This document shows, piece after piece, positions 1 to 8,307 of a stretch of 64,000 bases of DNA (within the stretch, counting starts at the first letter, position 1; each line of letters starts with the position of its first letter). This stretch comes from Clostridium thermosuccinogenes (GTDB lineage Bacteria > Bacillota > Clostridia > Acetivibrionales > DSM-5807), in NCBI RefSeq assembly GCF_002896855.1, contig NZ_CP021850.1:3683665-3747664 (forward strand). Direction: 5' to 3'. The notes beneath the pieces are model-generated. The model saw nothing but the letters and a program-made list of their open reading frames with translations, ran no database searches and was not told the DNA's origin. Position numbers and translations under genes: made by a program.

Positions 1-1246
1 CTATCTCACTAATATGCACGCCCATGGACTTCATAAACTGCATTGCATTATTATAAGTGGTACTGGTAGTGCCAAATCCAGGCATGGTGATGGCCCTTAT
101 ATTCTCCCTGGGAAGACCCAGCATGTCAAAGGTTCTGACCGTAACCAACAGCGCAAGGGTGGAATCCAACCCACCGGAAATAGCTATGACCGCATGCTTT
201 GCTCCCGTATGCCTCATCCTTTTTCCCAGTCCGCATGTCTGTATGGAAAAAATCTCCCTGCATCTTTCATCCCTTACGCCAACATCCGACGGCACAAAGG
301 GATGCCGCTCAAATTGCCTGTAAAGCTTTCCAAACTCCATCTTCGGCAGTTCAAAGGGTATTTTTCTATATTTCTTCTGGGGGAGCATTTCCATGAAGCT
401 GGTATTCCTGCGCCGGTCATTACCAAGCCTCTGAATATCAATCTCACTGCAAATCAGCTGTTCATCCTGGCTGAACCTCTGCGATTCTGCCAGCAGGCCT
501 CCGTTTTCGGCAATTATCGCATGTCCTCCGAAAACCACATCGGTAGTGGACTCGTCTATTCCTGAAGATGCAAAAACATATCCGGCTATACACCTTCCTG
601 ATTGCTGTTTAACGAGGTTTTTCCTGTATTCGTATTTTCCGATCACCTCATTGCTGGCGGAGAGATTAAAAATAAGGTTGGCGCCGGCTAAAGCCTGAAA
701 GGAGCTGGGAGGTACCGGAACCCACAGGTCCTCGCATATTTCCATCCCAAAGCAAACCCGGTAGTCGTCATGAGCTTCGAACAATATATCGGTACCAAAG
801 GGCACCGTCTGGCCACATAACACCACATTATCACTGAGGTTGTTGGTACCGGGGGCAAACCAGCGCTCTTCATAAAATTCACTGTAGCCGGGTATATATA
901 TTTTAGGCACCACGCCGAGGATTTTCCCCCCCTGCACCGCTACACCGCAGTTAAAAAGCTGATTGTCTGCACGGACCGGCATGCCTATGAGAGCTACAAT
1001 TCCGGTATCCCTGGTATTTTCAAGTATGTTTGCCAGCTGCTTTTCCGATTCCACCAGAATCGCTTCCTGGTGAAACAGGTCACCGCAGGTATATGCTGTT
1101 ATTGAAAGCTCCGGAAAGACAACAAATTGCGCCTTCATGCTTTCCGCTTCATGAATGAGCTTGATTAAGTTTTTCGTATTATATGCACAGTCAGCCACTT
1201 TCAGGCGTGGCACAGCTGCAGCTACCCTGACAAATCCATGAGTCAT
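1..1246 (-). CDS. nadE: Glutamine-dependent NAD+ synthetase, 3' end outside the window
   Basis: Makes NAD+ from deamido-NAD+, ATP and glutamine in the cytoplasm. Reading leftwards from ATG at 1246 the product starts MTHGFVRVAAAVPRLKVADC and carries a nitrilase-type glutaminase domain with the triad region: Glu in FVVFPELSITAYTCGDL, Lys in VVPKIYIPGYSEFYEERWF, and the Cys region FGMEICEDLWVP. It then enters the NAD-synthase domain with the P-loop AISGGLDSTLALL. The frame stays open to base 1, so about 415 residues are visible out of about 640 usual for the glutamine-dependent form. Only the C-terminal third is missing. The ribosome binding site is weak (GGGTGATAGG directly before the ATG), but the start agrees with the family N-terminus. 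Confidence 0.93.
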   Translation of the reverse strand, partial: MTHGFVRVAAAVPRLKVADCAYNTKNLIKLIHEAESMKAQFVVFPELSITAYTCGDLFHQEAILVESEKQLANILENTRDTGIVALIGMPVRADNQLFNCGVAVQGGKILGVVPKIYIPGYSEFYEERWFAPGTNNLSDNVVLCGQTVPFGTDILFEAHDDYRVCFGMEICEDLWVPVPPSSFQALAGANLIFNLSASNEVIGKYEYRKNLVKQQSGRCIAGYVFASSGIDESTTDVVFGGHAIIAENGGLLAESQRFSQDEQLICSEIDIQRLGNDRRRNTSFMEMLPQKKYRKIPFELPKMEFGKLYRQFERHPFVPSDVGVRDERCREIFSIQTCGLGKRMRHTGAKHAVIAISGGLDSTLALLVTVRTFDMLGLPRENIRAITMPGFGTTSTTYNNAMQFMKSMGVHISEI

Positions 1247-1349
1247 CCTATCACCCAATCTTTTTTAATTCTTTTGCTTTGATGTTGCACTTCTATCTTT
1301 TTTCTTTAAGCTTCATACATCTGTCATTATACTTTTGACTCTGATCTCT

Positions 1350-1466
1350 GAGCCTTATACTTTTGCCTTAACCTTTAAAGCATCTTTTGAGCTTTATGCT
1401 TTGGATTTAACTTTTAAAAGCATCCTTGAGAATTATGCTTTAGTCCCTATCCTTTAAACCATATCC
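1350..1466. repeat. Degenerate tandem repeat, three units of 39 bp
   Basis: Three consecutive 39-bp units start at 1350, 1389 and 1428. Each begins GAG, then has TTATRCTTT, and the first two end in TTTAAAAGCATCYTT-like sequence. A looser TTATACTTTTG copy lies just upstream at 1327. The array fills the spacer between nadE and valS. The period equals that of the larger array at 48.8-49.2 kb. Confidence 0.6.
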
Positions 1467-1514
1467 TTTACTTTATTATCCCATTATATCACTGCAAATT
1501 GCTGTAGAAAAGAA

Positions 1515-1546
1515 GAAAAGCAGCCAGAAATTCTGAACTGCTTTTC
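1515..1546 (-). terminator. Rho-independent terminator of valS
   Basis: GAAAAGCAG and CTGCTTTTC form a 9-bp stem, extended by the inner CAGAA/TTCTG pairing. On the minus strand it is followed by TTCTTTTCT. It lies about 80 bases past the valS stop. Confidence 0.7.
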
Positions 1547-1628
1547 GATATTGCCTCGGCCACGCGGTCTGCCGCTCCAAGGGTAAGTTTAAAAACCCCC
1601 TCCCTATTGAGCCTTAGCTCATAACTTG

Positions 1629-4295
1629 TCAAGAGCGCGAGTGCTGGCTTTTCAATGCGTTAAGGCGCTCTACCACCTTGTCGTACATTTCCTGATATTT
1701 GACCTTCTTGGCTCTCTCCTCTTCTACAACCTTGGCAGGAGCTTTTGCGATAAACCCTTCATTGCTCAGCTTGCCGTTAACCCTTTCCAGCTCCTTCTCC
1801 AAGCCGGCCTTTTCTTTTTCCAGCCTCTCTATTTCCTTTTCTATGTCGATAAGGTCATCCAGAGGAATATAAATTTCAGCCCCTTCAATGATCGATGTAA
1901 CGGCATCCGCCGGGATACCCTCCTTGCTGGTCTGCACTGAAATCTCCGATACTCCTGCAAGCCTTTCAAAGAAGCTCCTGCCTTCAGCCAGTATGCTTCT
2001 ATTTTCACTGTCTGCCGCAACAAAAATCACTTTGGCCTTCCTCGATATGGGCACATTCATCTCAGCCCTTATATTCCTTATGCTCCTGATGGCATCCATG
2101 ACCATCCGCATTTTCTTTTCTTCTCCGGGGAAGTTGTACTTTTCGATGTATTCCGGCCACTGAGATATCATTATGCTCTCATCGTCATTTATAAGGTGTC
2201 TGTAAATCTCTTCGGTAATGAACGGCATAAACGGATGCAAAAGCTTCATGGCCGTACCCAGAACATAGTTCAGAACATACTGGGCTTCCAGCCTTCCTTC
2301 CATTTCCCTGTCATAAAGCCTCGGCTTAACCAGTTCTATATACCAGTCGCAGAATTCATCCCATATAAATTCATAAATCTTCTGCAGTGCTATACCCAGC
2401 TCAAACTTGTCCAGGTTTTCGGTCACTTCTTTAACCAGTGTGTTTACTCTGCTCATTATCCATTTATCCGGAAGAGCGAATTTTCCCTCATCCACTTTTG
2501 AGAAATCCACATTCTCATCGAAGTTCATCAGCACGAACCTTGATGCGTTCCATATCTTGTTGGCGAAGTTCCTGCTGGACTCCAGCTTCTCATCGGAGAA
2601 CCTCAGGTCATTTCCGGGGGAGTTGCCTATCGTAAGGGCAAATCTAAGGGCATCGGTGCCATACTTGTCTATAATCTCCAGAGGATCGATGCCATTTCCA
2701 AGGGATTTGCTCATCTTCCTTCCCAGGGAATCCCTTACGATACCATGGATGAACACATACTTGAAAGGCTCTTTGCCCATGTGTTCAACCCCTGAGAATA
2801 TCATCCTTGCCACCCAGAAGAATATGATATCATACCCTGTCACCAGCACATCGGTCGGGTAGAAATACTTAAGGTCCTCTGTCTCATCCGGCCAGCCCAG
2901 TGTGGAGAAAGGCCACAGAGCCGAACTGAACCAGGTATCCAGTGTATCCGGGTCCTGTTCAATCCGCTGGCTGCCGCATTTCGGGCAAACATCGGGCATA
3001 TCATAATCCACTGTCATATAGCCGCATTCCTGGCAGTAATAAGCCGGAATCCTATGTCCCCACCAAAGCTGCCTCGATATGCACCAGTCCTGAATATTTT
3101 CCATCCAGTTAAAATATATTTTTGAGAACCTCTCAGGCACAAAGCTGATGGTTCCATTCTTCACTATCTCAATGGCAGGCTCTGCCAAGGGCTTCATCTT
3201 TACAAACCACTGCTTTGATATCAGCGGTTCGATGACAGTACTGCACCGGTAGCATGTACCTACATTGTGGGTGTGTTCTTCTATTTTTACCAGGAGGCCC
3301 TGACTCTCCAAATCCTTTACTATCTGCTTTCTGGCTTCATACCTGTCCATGCCCTGGTATTGGCCGGCATTTTCGTTCATGGTCGCATCATCGTTCATAA
3401 CCCTTATCTGAGACAGATTATGCCTCAATCCTACTTCAAAGTCGTTAGGATCATGGGATGGAGTAATTTTTACCGCTCCCGTACCAAAATCCTTTTCCAC
3501 ATATTCATCGGCAATGATGGGGATTTCCCTGTTCACCAGAGGAAGAACCACCATTTTGCCCACCAGATGCTTATACCTTTCATCTTCCGGATGAACTGCC
3601 ACCGCTGTATCACCCAGCATGGTCTCCGGCCTTGTTGTGGCAATAATTATATATTCATCGCTGTCCTTCACAGGATATTTTATGTGCCAGAAATTACCCT
3701 GCTGCTCTTCATATTCCACCTCCGCATCGGAAATGGACGTACTGCATTTAGGGCACCAGTTTATGATCCTTTCCCCTCTGTAGATGAGTCCTTTTTTGTA
3801 AAGACGAATGAATACTTCCTTAACCGCCCGGGAAAGGCCCTCATCCATTGTAAACCTTTCTCTTTCCCAATCGCATGAGCTTCCCAGCTTTTTCAGCTGT
3901 TCGACAATTCTGCCACCATAATGCTTCTTCCAATCCCATGCTCTTTCCAGGAATTTCTCCCTTCCTATCATTTCCTTGGTCAAGCCTTCCTTGGCCATAG
4001 CCTCCACTATTTTTGCCTCGGTGGCTATGCTGGCATGGTCGGTTCCCGGAAGCCATAAAGTGCAGAATCCCTGCATCCTTTTCCATCTTATAAGAATATC
4101 CTGAAGGGTATTGTCCAAGGCATGTCCCATATGCAGCTGCCCTGTTATGTTCGGTGGAGGAATAACTATAGTAAACGGCTTTTTATTCCTGTCCACTTCC
4201 GCATGGAAATAGCCTTTTTCCATCCACTCCTTGTACAGCCTGTCTTCCACCTGCTTAGGTTCATAAGTTTTTGCAATGTTTCTTTTATCGTCCAT
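1629..4295 (-). CDS. valS: Valyl-tRNA synthetase
   Basis: Charges tRNA-Val in the cytoplasm. The 888-residue product has the usual length for bacterial ValRS. The class I signature HMGH sits at residues 55-58 in [15 protein letters not shown], and the KMSKS loop appears as [11 protein letters not shown]. The zinc-type cysteine pairs CQECGYM and CPKCGSQ lie in the insert, and the editing-domain segment [17 protein letters not shown] is intact. The last about 65 residues form the family's C-terminal coiled-coil arm ([26 protein letters not shown]). GGAGG precedes the ATG. It lies 136 bases after the 81-aa membrane protein, and both would be read from the T-box leader upstream. Confidence 0.98.
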   Translation of the reverse strand: MDDKRNIAKTYEPKQVEDRLYKEWMEKGYFHAEVDRNKKPFTIVIPPPNITGQLHMGHALDNTLQDILIRWKRMQGFCTLWLPGTDHASIATEAKIVEAMAKEGLTKEMIGREKFLERAWDWKKHYGGRIVEQLKKLGSSCDWERERFTMDEGLSRAVKEVFIRLYKKGLIYRGERIINWCPKCSTSISDAEVEYEEQQGNFWHIKYPVKDSDEYIIIATTRPETMLGDTAVAVHPEDERYKHLVGKMVVLPLVNREIPIIADEYVEKDFGTGAVKITPSHDPNDFEVGLRHNLSQIRVMNDDATMNENAGQYQGMDRYEARKQIVKDLESQGLLVKIEEHTHNVGTCYRCSTVIEPLISKQWFVKMKPLAEPAIEIVKNGTISFVPERFSKIYFNWMENIQDWCISRQLWWGHRIPAYYCQECGYMTVDYDMPDVCPKCGSQRIEQDPDTLDTWFSSALWPFSTLGWPDETEDLKYFYPTDVLVTGYDIIFFWVARMIFSGVEHMGKEPFKYVFIHGIVRDSLGRKMSKSLGNGIDPLEIIDKYGTDALRFALTIGNSPGNDLRFSDEKLESSRNFANKIWNASRFVLMNFDENVDFSKVDEGKFALPDKWIMSRVNTLVKEVTENLDKFELGIALQKIYEFIWDEFCDWYIELVKPRLYDREMEGRLEAQYVLNYVLGTAMKLLHPFMPFITEEIYRHLINDDESIMISQWPEYIEKYNFPGEEKKMRMVMDAIRSIRNIRAEMNVPISRKAKVIFVAADSENRSILAEGRSFFERLAGVSEISVQTSKEGIPADAVTSIIEGAEIYIPLDDLIDIEKEIERLEKEKAGLEKELERVNGKLSNEGFIAKAPAKVVEEERAKKVKYQEMYDKVVERLNALKSQHSRS

Positions 4296-4431
4296 AAGAC
4301 TTCCTCCAATATTTATTAAGATAATTAACTTCTAGAAAATCTACGTTAAAATATTGTGAATAAAACGGGGTCATGCCGGTATCATCTGCCGGCATATCCG
4401 TTCCATATTTCTGATATGTGCTTAAATAGAG

Positions 4432-4677
4432 TTACCTGAAGGCAATAAAGGTCAGGATAATACCCGGCAGAGCAATAAGCATTCCCAACAGCTTAACGCT
4501 CACTACAGCCTTGTCATATTTGTACCTGCTTAACTCTTCTTCATCCATACTATGTTCAAAATTGATCTTCGCCTTCTTATCCAATTCAAACCTTTCCGCT
4601 ACTCTGCGGGCTATAAACACCAAAGCAAATCCCGGAACCATGAACAAAAAAGCCAGTATCCTGAGGAAAATAATCAT
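4432..4677 (-). CDS. Small two-helix membrane protein between T-box and valS
   Basis: An 81-residue protein of unknown function. It has two hydrophobic segments (residues about 2-22, FLRILAFLFMVPGFALVFI, and 60-80, VKLLGMLIALPGIILTFIAF) separated by a charged cytoplasmic-type loop rich in Lys, Asp and Glu. AAAGGAG sits six bases before the ATG, a strong ribosome binding site. It is the first gene after the valine T-box and shares that leader with valS, so its expression should rise when tRNA-Val is uncharged. A hairpin (ATGCCGG/CCGGCAT, 4373-4396) lies between it and valS and may trim or lower downstream expression. No enzymatic motif is visible. Confidence 0.8.
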   Translation of the reverse strand: MIIFLRILAFLFMVPGFALVFIARRVAERFELDKKAKINFEHSMDEEELSRYKYDKAVVSVKLLGMLIALPGIILTFIAFR

Positions 4678-4696
4678 AAGCTACTCCTTTCAAATT

Positions 4697-4945
4697 AAAA
4701 AACCTTGTGTCCAAATACAAATTTGGACGCAAGGTCATAATCCTCCGTGGTACCACCAAAATTCCTTTTTCAAGGCACTTGATCGAAATAACGGCTCTTT
4801 ACCGCTGCAATCTACTGTAATTTCGACTGCAGAACTCATAAGCTACCTTCAGCAGTTCGTTACCGGAAAGACTTTCAGCCGGTGATCTTTCCTCTCTGAT
4901 GGTTCGTTTGCTGCTTACTCCTCTTAATCATCGCTTTTACATCTA
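4697..4945 (-). ncRNA. T-box riboswitch, valine specifier
   Basis: On the minus strand the leader shows a Stem I with AGTAAGCAGC, AGAGAG and GAACTGCTGAAGGTAGCTT. The T-box antiterminator core GGTGGTACCACGG (4757-4745) follows. The terminator then has CCTTGCGTCCAAAT paired with ATTTGGACACAAGG (4734-4703) and a T run. In the specifier loop the likely codon is GUA (4846-4844), a valine codon, matching valS downstream. Uncharged tRNA-Val would stabilise the antiterminator and allow transcription of the small membrane gene and valS. Confidence 0.93.
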
Positions 4946-5050
4946 TTCATATTAATATATGTTGCACAAAATTTGCTTCCGTGCCGGCAAATCGGAAGTT
5001 AATCATCCGGTTATACCGACTCACTAATAAAATAACATATTTTATATAAA

Positions 5051-5079
5051 ATCTTATATAATTTTGTGCCTTGTGTCAA
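5051..5079 (-). promoter_or_regulatory. Sigma-A promoter of the T-box/valS unit
   Basis: TTGACA (5079-5074), a 17-base spacer and TAAGAT (5056-5051) on the minus strand. This puts the start of the leader near 5043, about 365 bases before the first gene. Confidence 0.7.
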
Positions 5080-5101
5080 GGAGCTAATCATGGGAAATAA
5101 T

Positions 5102-5135
5102 ATCATTTCAACCGAAATATCATTTCAATCGAAAT
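5102..5135. promoter_or_regulatory. Tandem 17-bp dyads, candidate operator
   Basis: Two adjacent 17-bp units, ATCATTTCAACCGAAAT and ATCATTTCAATCGAAAT, differ at one base. Each contains the dyad ATTTC-4-GAAAT. They end 22 bases before the argJ -35 box and start 23 bases behind the divergent valS-unit -35 box, so one regulator could touch both promoters. Confidence 0.5.
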
Positions 5136-5157
5136 GCAAAAATACATAAAAATTTTA

Positions 5158-5186
5158 TTGAATACAAAATAATATTTCTGTATAAT
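5158..5186 (+). promoter_or_regulatory. Sigma-A promoter of argJ
   Basis: TTGAAT (5158-5163), 17-base spacer, TATAAT (5181-5186). The transcript would carry a leader of about 175 bases before the argJ start; I recognise no known riboswitch in it. Confidence 0.65.
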
Positions 5187-5367
5187 CTAAATATTCAAAA
5201 TCAATTGAGTATAAATGCCATGATTTGCAAGCTCGACTGATTACATCCCGGAGTACAGGACGCAAACTCCGATGAACAGTGGCAATATCCGATAAATTAT
5301 GCGAAGCATGCGTTATGATATATTAGGCTTCAGGCTTTGCACATAATAATCTAAACGAGGTGGGATT

Positions 5368-6573
5368 ATGTTAAATATTATAGAAGGCGGAGTTACAGCT
5401 CCAAAAGGTTTCCTTGCAGCCGGCGTCGCATGTGGATTGAAAAAAGACGGGAAGAAAGATCTCGCAATAGTATATTCAGAGGACCCGGCAGCAGCAGCAG
5501 GCGTGTTTACGACCAATATCGTGAAAGGGCACTCCCTGCAGGTAACCATGGAACACATCAAAAACGGTTACGCCCAGGCTATCGTTATCAACAGCGGAAA
5601 TGCCAACGCCTGTGTCGGTGAGCAGGGAATGAAGGATGCCCGTGAAATGGCCGAACTGACTGCCCAGCTTCTTGACTGCCCACCGGAGGATGTTCTGGTA
5701 GGTTCAACCGGTGTAATCGGTTCCCGTCTTAATATGCCTTTGATCCGCTCAGGAATCAGAACTGCTGTTGCAAGCCTATCCGCCGAAGGAGGTCGTGATG
5801 CCCAGGAAGCCATTATGACTACCGATCTTGTGGCTAAGGAAGTAGCAGTGGAGCTGGAAATACAGGATGAAACGGTAAGGATCGGAGCCATGGCAAAAGG
5901 GTCCGGCATGATACATCCGAACATGGCAACGATGATAGGAGTAATAACCACTGATGCAAACATTTCAAAAAGCCTCCTGGATAAGGCGTTAAGGGAAACA
6001 GTCATGCACACTTTTAACAGAGTGTCGGTGGACGGAGATACCAGCGTGTGTGATATGGTGATAATACTGGCCAACGGGCAGGCAAACAATGCCGGAATAG
6101 TAAGGGAAGGTATGGAGTATGAAAAATTCAAAGATGCCTTGGACCAGGTTTGCACCCATCTCGCCAGGATGATTGCCCGCGATGGTGAGGGAGCCACAAA
6201 GCTGGTGGAGATAGTTGCCCAGGGAGCCATTAATGCGGAAGATGCCTACAAGGTGGTCAGCGCCATAGCAAAATCACCTCTGGTCAAAACAGCCATCTTC
6301 GGCGAAGATGCCAACTGGGGAAGAATAATAACGGCAGCTGGCTATTCCGGAGCTTCCTTCGATCCGAATCTGGTGGATATTTTCATCGGCGATCTGATGG
6401 TATGCCAGAACGGTACAGCCTTGAATTTTGATGAAAATGCAGCAAAAAAAATACTCCAGAGAAAAGAGGTAAAAATAACCATAAACTTAAAGCGCGGCAC
6501 TTTCTCCGACAGGATGTGGACCTGCGATTTTTCCTATGATTATGTAAAAATAAACGGAAGTTATAGATCCTGA
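5368..6573 (+). CDS. argJ: Bifunctional glutamate N-acetyltransferase / acetylornithine transferase
   Basis: Moves the acetyl group from N-acetylornithine to glutamate in arginine synthesis, and in bifunctional members also makes N-acetylglutamate from acetyl-CoA. The 401-residue precursor has the family length. The self-cleavage site is present as KGSGMIHPNMATMIGV, with the expected cut between Ala187 and Thr188; Thr188 becomes the catalytic nucleophile of the beta chain. GGEDANWGRI-type sequence (FGEDANWGRIITAAGYSG) is also conserved. The start has GAGGTGGG upstream. No other arginine genes lie nearby, so this is a solitary argJ with its own promoter and tandem dyads upstream. Whether it is mono- or bifunctional cannot be read from the sequence. 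Confidence 0.97.
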   Translation: MLNIIEGGVTAPKGFLAAGVACGLKKDGKKDLAIVYSEDPAAAAGVFTTNIVKGHSLQVTMEHIKNGYAQAIVINSGNANACVGEQGMKDAREMAELTAQLLDCPPEDVLVGSTGVIGSRLNMPLIRSGIRTAVASLSAEGGRDAQEAIMTTDLVAKEVAVELEIQDETVRIGAMAKGSGMIHPNMATMIGVITTDANISKSLLDKALRETVMHTFNRVSVDGDTSVCDMVIILANGQANNAGIVREGMEYEKFKDALDQVCTHLARMIARDGEGATKLVEIVAQGAINAEDAYKVVSAIAKSPLVKTAIFGEDANWGRIITAAGYSGASFDPNLVDIFIGDLMVCQNGTALNFDENAAKKILQRKEVKITINLKRGTFSDRMWTCDFSYDYVKINGSYRS

Positions 6574-6595
6574 CCGATATATTGTTGCAGTCTTT

Positions 6596-6624
6596 TTGCA
6601 AATGTTGGTATAATGATGTATAAT
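6596..6624 (+). promoter_or_regulatory. Sigma-A promoter of cheW
   Basis: TTGCAA (6596-6601), 17-base spacer, TATAAT (6619-6624), just after the argJ stop and 50 bases before the cheW start. Confidence 0.6.
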
Positions 6625-6673
6625 ATGACAAGAAGGTTTATTTTTCTACATTGATAAAATGGGAGGGAAAAAG

Positions 6674-7099
6674 ATGGCAGGCCATCAGTTGTTTGTTTTT
6701 AAGCTGGATGATAAATATTTCGGAATAGATCTGGAAAGCGTAGATCAGATAATACCTTACAGGAAGATCACGAAAATCCCCAACATGCCCGCTTATATAG
6801 AAGGTATAATCCCTCTGAGGGACAATATATGTACCGTATTCAACCTTAGAAAGAAGTTCAACCTCCCGGCCCGGGAAGCCGATGAAAGCACGAGGATTGT
6901 GATAGCAAATGTGAATTCGGAAATGATCGGGATCATTGCTGATAATACCAACGAAATAGTTCGCGAATATGACGGCAAAACTGTAGTGGCCCATGAAAAT
7001 GCAGAAGAGTCCGATGAAAGATATATAAAAGGAACAGCTGACATCGGAGAAAATCACATAACCATAATCGACCTCAGCCAGCTTGTTCCGGCAGCATAG
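6674..7099 (+). CDS. cheW: CheW-type chemotaxis coupling protein
   Basis: A 141-residue single CheW domain. Such proteins tether the CheA kinase to chemoreceptors at the inner face of the membrane. Typical features are the start LFVFKLDDKYFGIDLESVDQII, the conserved stretch IPNMPAYIEGIIPLRDNICTVFNLRKKF, and a C-terminal ITIIDLSQLV. The ATG at 6674 was chosen because GGGAGGG lies at the right distance; an in-frame ATG at 6659 overlaps that site. No cheA or flagellar genes are adjacent, so it may serve a distant chemosensory array. A chemoreceptor is encoded at 33.4 kb. Confidence 0.9.
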   Translation: MAGHQLFVFKLDDKYFGIDLESVDQIIPYRKITKIPNMPAYIEGIIPLRDNICTVFNLRKKFNLPAREADESTRIVIANVNSEMIGIIADNTNEIVREYDGKTVVAHENAEESDERYIKGTADIGENHITIIDLSQLVPAA

Positions 7100-7103
7100 G
7101 AAT

Positions 7104-7132
7104 AAAGCGTGAAAACATTGTTTTCACGCTTT
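7104..7132. terminator. Bidirectional terminator between cheW and the amidase gene
   Basis: AAAGCGTGAAAAC and GTTTTCACGCTTT form a perfect 13-bp stem with loop ATT. It has A and T runs on both sides and overlaps the last codons of the convergent gene. Confidence 0.88.
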
Positions 7133-7645
7133 TCTTACCCCTTTAATATGTAAAAACCTTATATCCGCCCATGTATAGTTGATCAGTTCGTAATAATCCA
7201 CATCATAGGTATGGGCAGCCACCAGTATGTTATCTATCCGTGGAATACTTCCCGTCTGGACAATGACAGGAGAATGATTAAATATCCCTCCTCCCTGAAA
7301 AGATAGCTGAACTATATCGCCGGGCTTTACATCCTTTGCATCCACTACCTCTGCAAAAGGTCCAACGCCTTCGTTGCTGACAAGGAATGTGTACAGGTAG
7401 TTCACTCCTGTCCAGGAAGCAGTTCTATTATAGCCGTTTATATAATACCATCCATATACCGGAGTGAAATTCATTACACCGCTACCTGCGTATATTGTCT
7501 GGGACGCAAAATTTGTACAATCACCTCCCATGTTTTCAAAATCCAGATATCTTGGATTTCTTTTATACGCCCACTTATGAGCATATCTGACCGCCGCTTC
7601 CCTGTCGTACTCATGCACCCGAAGCCTTCCGGCAATGTAATTCAT
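7124..7645 (-). CDS. Putative amidase-domain (Amidase_6 type) protein
   Basis: A 173-residue protein resembling the putative amidase domain seen in clostridial and bacillar sporulation or cell-wall proteins. The diagnostic stretch is YDREAAVRYAHKWAYKRNPRYLDFENMGGDCTNFASQ, with a likely catalytic Cys in GGDCTNFASQ. A later His in GIFNHSPVIV and the segment KPGDIVQLS are of NlpC/CHAP-like character. There is no signal peptide and the domain fills the whole protein, so it is either cytoplasmic (for example acting in the mother cell or forespore) or exported by another route. The start has only a weak GGGGT-like site. The exact substrate is unknown. Confidence 0.75.
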   Translation of the reverse strand: MNYIAGRLRVHEYDREAAVRYAHKWAYKRNPRYLDFENMGGDCTNFASQTIYAGSGVMNFTPVYGWYYINGYNRTASWTGVNYLYTFLVSNEGVGPFAEVVDAKDVKPGDIVQLSFQGGGIFNHSPVIVQTGSIPRIDNILVAAHTYDVDYYELINYTWADIRFLHIKGVRKA

Positions 7646-7801
7646 TCCAAATACCCCATAAAACTTTCTGTATATATTATATTCCTTATGATGCTTGAAT
7701 GTTACACATGGGATAAAATTTCTGATCTTTTTAACTGCACAATCGCTTCTTACTTATACCACTAGTGGTGCTATTACAAAGAAATACAAAAATTATTTGT
7801 T

Positions 7802-7889
7802 TGAATTCAGCTAATTGAAATTGATTATAGTTGTTCCGAAAAGGTTCAAAGCATATAACAATCCATACATCCATTATTAGCTGAATTCA
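7802..7889. repeat. Inverted repeat, 14-bp perfect arms
   Basis: TGAATTCAGCTAAT (7802-7815) and its exact reverse complement (7876-7889) enclose 60 bases. The pair abuts the 7898-8150 element. Nothing in the sequence assigns it a function. Confidence 0.55.
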
Positions 7890-7897
7890 TTCCTAAA

Positions 7898-8150
7898 TTA
7901 ACCTGTTGTGCTAGCTAATTTGAGATAGCGTTGTGGAGAGTTAATAGAGATAGTTAGCGAAGTGGAGGATAAGGCAAATCACCTGAACGAAGTGAATTGC
8001 TTGGCCTTTTATCAAGCTTGTAATTCGCTAATTTTAAATTAGCGAATTATATCGATAACTACCTTGATTTACTAAATATATATTGGTGTTATCGATTCTA
8101 GCTCTTTAACTCGGAACTTCGCTATCGAGAATGCTAGCACAACAGGTTAA
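7898..8150. mobile_element. MITE-like element with 18-bp perfect terminal inverted repeats
   Basis: The ends are TTAACCTGTTGTGCTAGC (7898-7915) and its perfect complement (8133-8150). Both begin with TTAA, a possible target duplication. Pairing continues inward with mismatches for about 45 more bases. The interior has a 14-1-14 palindrome at 8021-8049 and a stem GCAAATCAC/GTGAATTGC. It has no coding capacity. End-type sequences occur again at 10238, 12832, 42827 and 54381, so this is a dispersed family. A structured RNA is the alternative reading. Confidence 0.6.
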
Positions 8151-8175
8151 ATTATATAGCTCATCTCAAATAAAA

Positions 8176-8214
8176 CTTAACCTCAACTTAACATTCGCTT
8201 AATTTATTTATAAT
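8176..8214 (+). promoter_or_regulatory. Pho box and -10 element of the pst operon
   Basis: Three direct repeats with 11-bp period, CTTAACCTCAA, CTTAACATTCG and CTTAATTTATT (8176-8208), are followed at once by TATAAT (8209-8214). No -35 hexamer is visible. TTAACA-type repeats at 11-bp spacing in the -35 position are the known binding pattern of PhoP in Bacillus and Clostridium, where the activator replaces -35 contacts. The leader to pstS is about 87 bases. Confidence 0.85.
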
Positions 8215-8307
8215 ACTGCAAGAGTAATATTCAAAATGTAGATTGGTTCTATTTTTGCACAACAAAATTCAATAACTTGAAATGAACACTAAAGGGGGAA
8301 ATTCTTC

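Noticed and set aside
6659-6673. Earlier in-frame ATG for cheW
   Set aside because: It overlaps the GGGAGGG ribosome site that fits the ATG at 6674.
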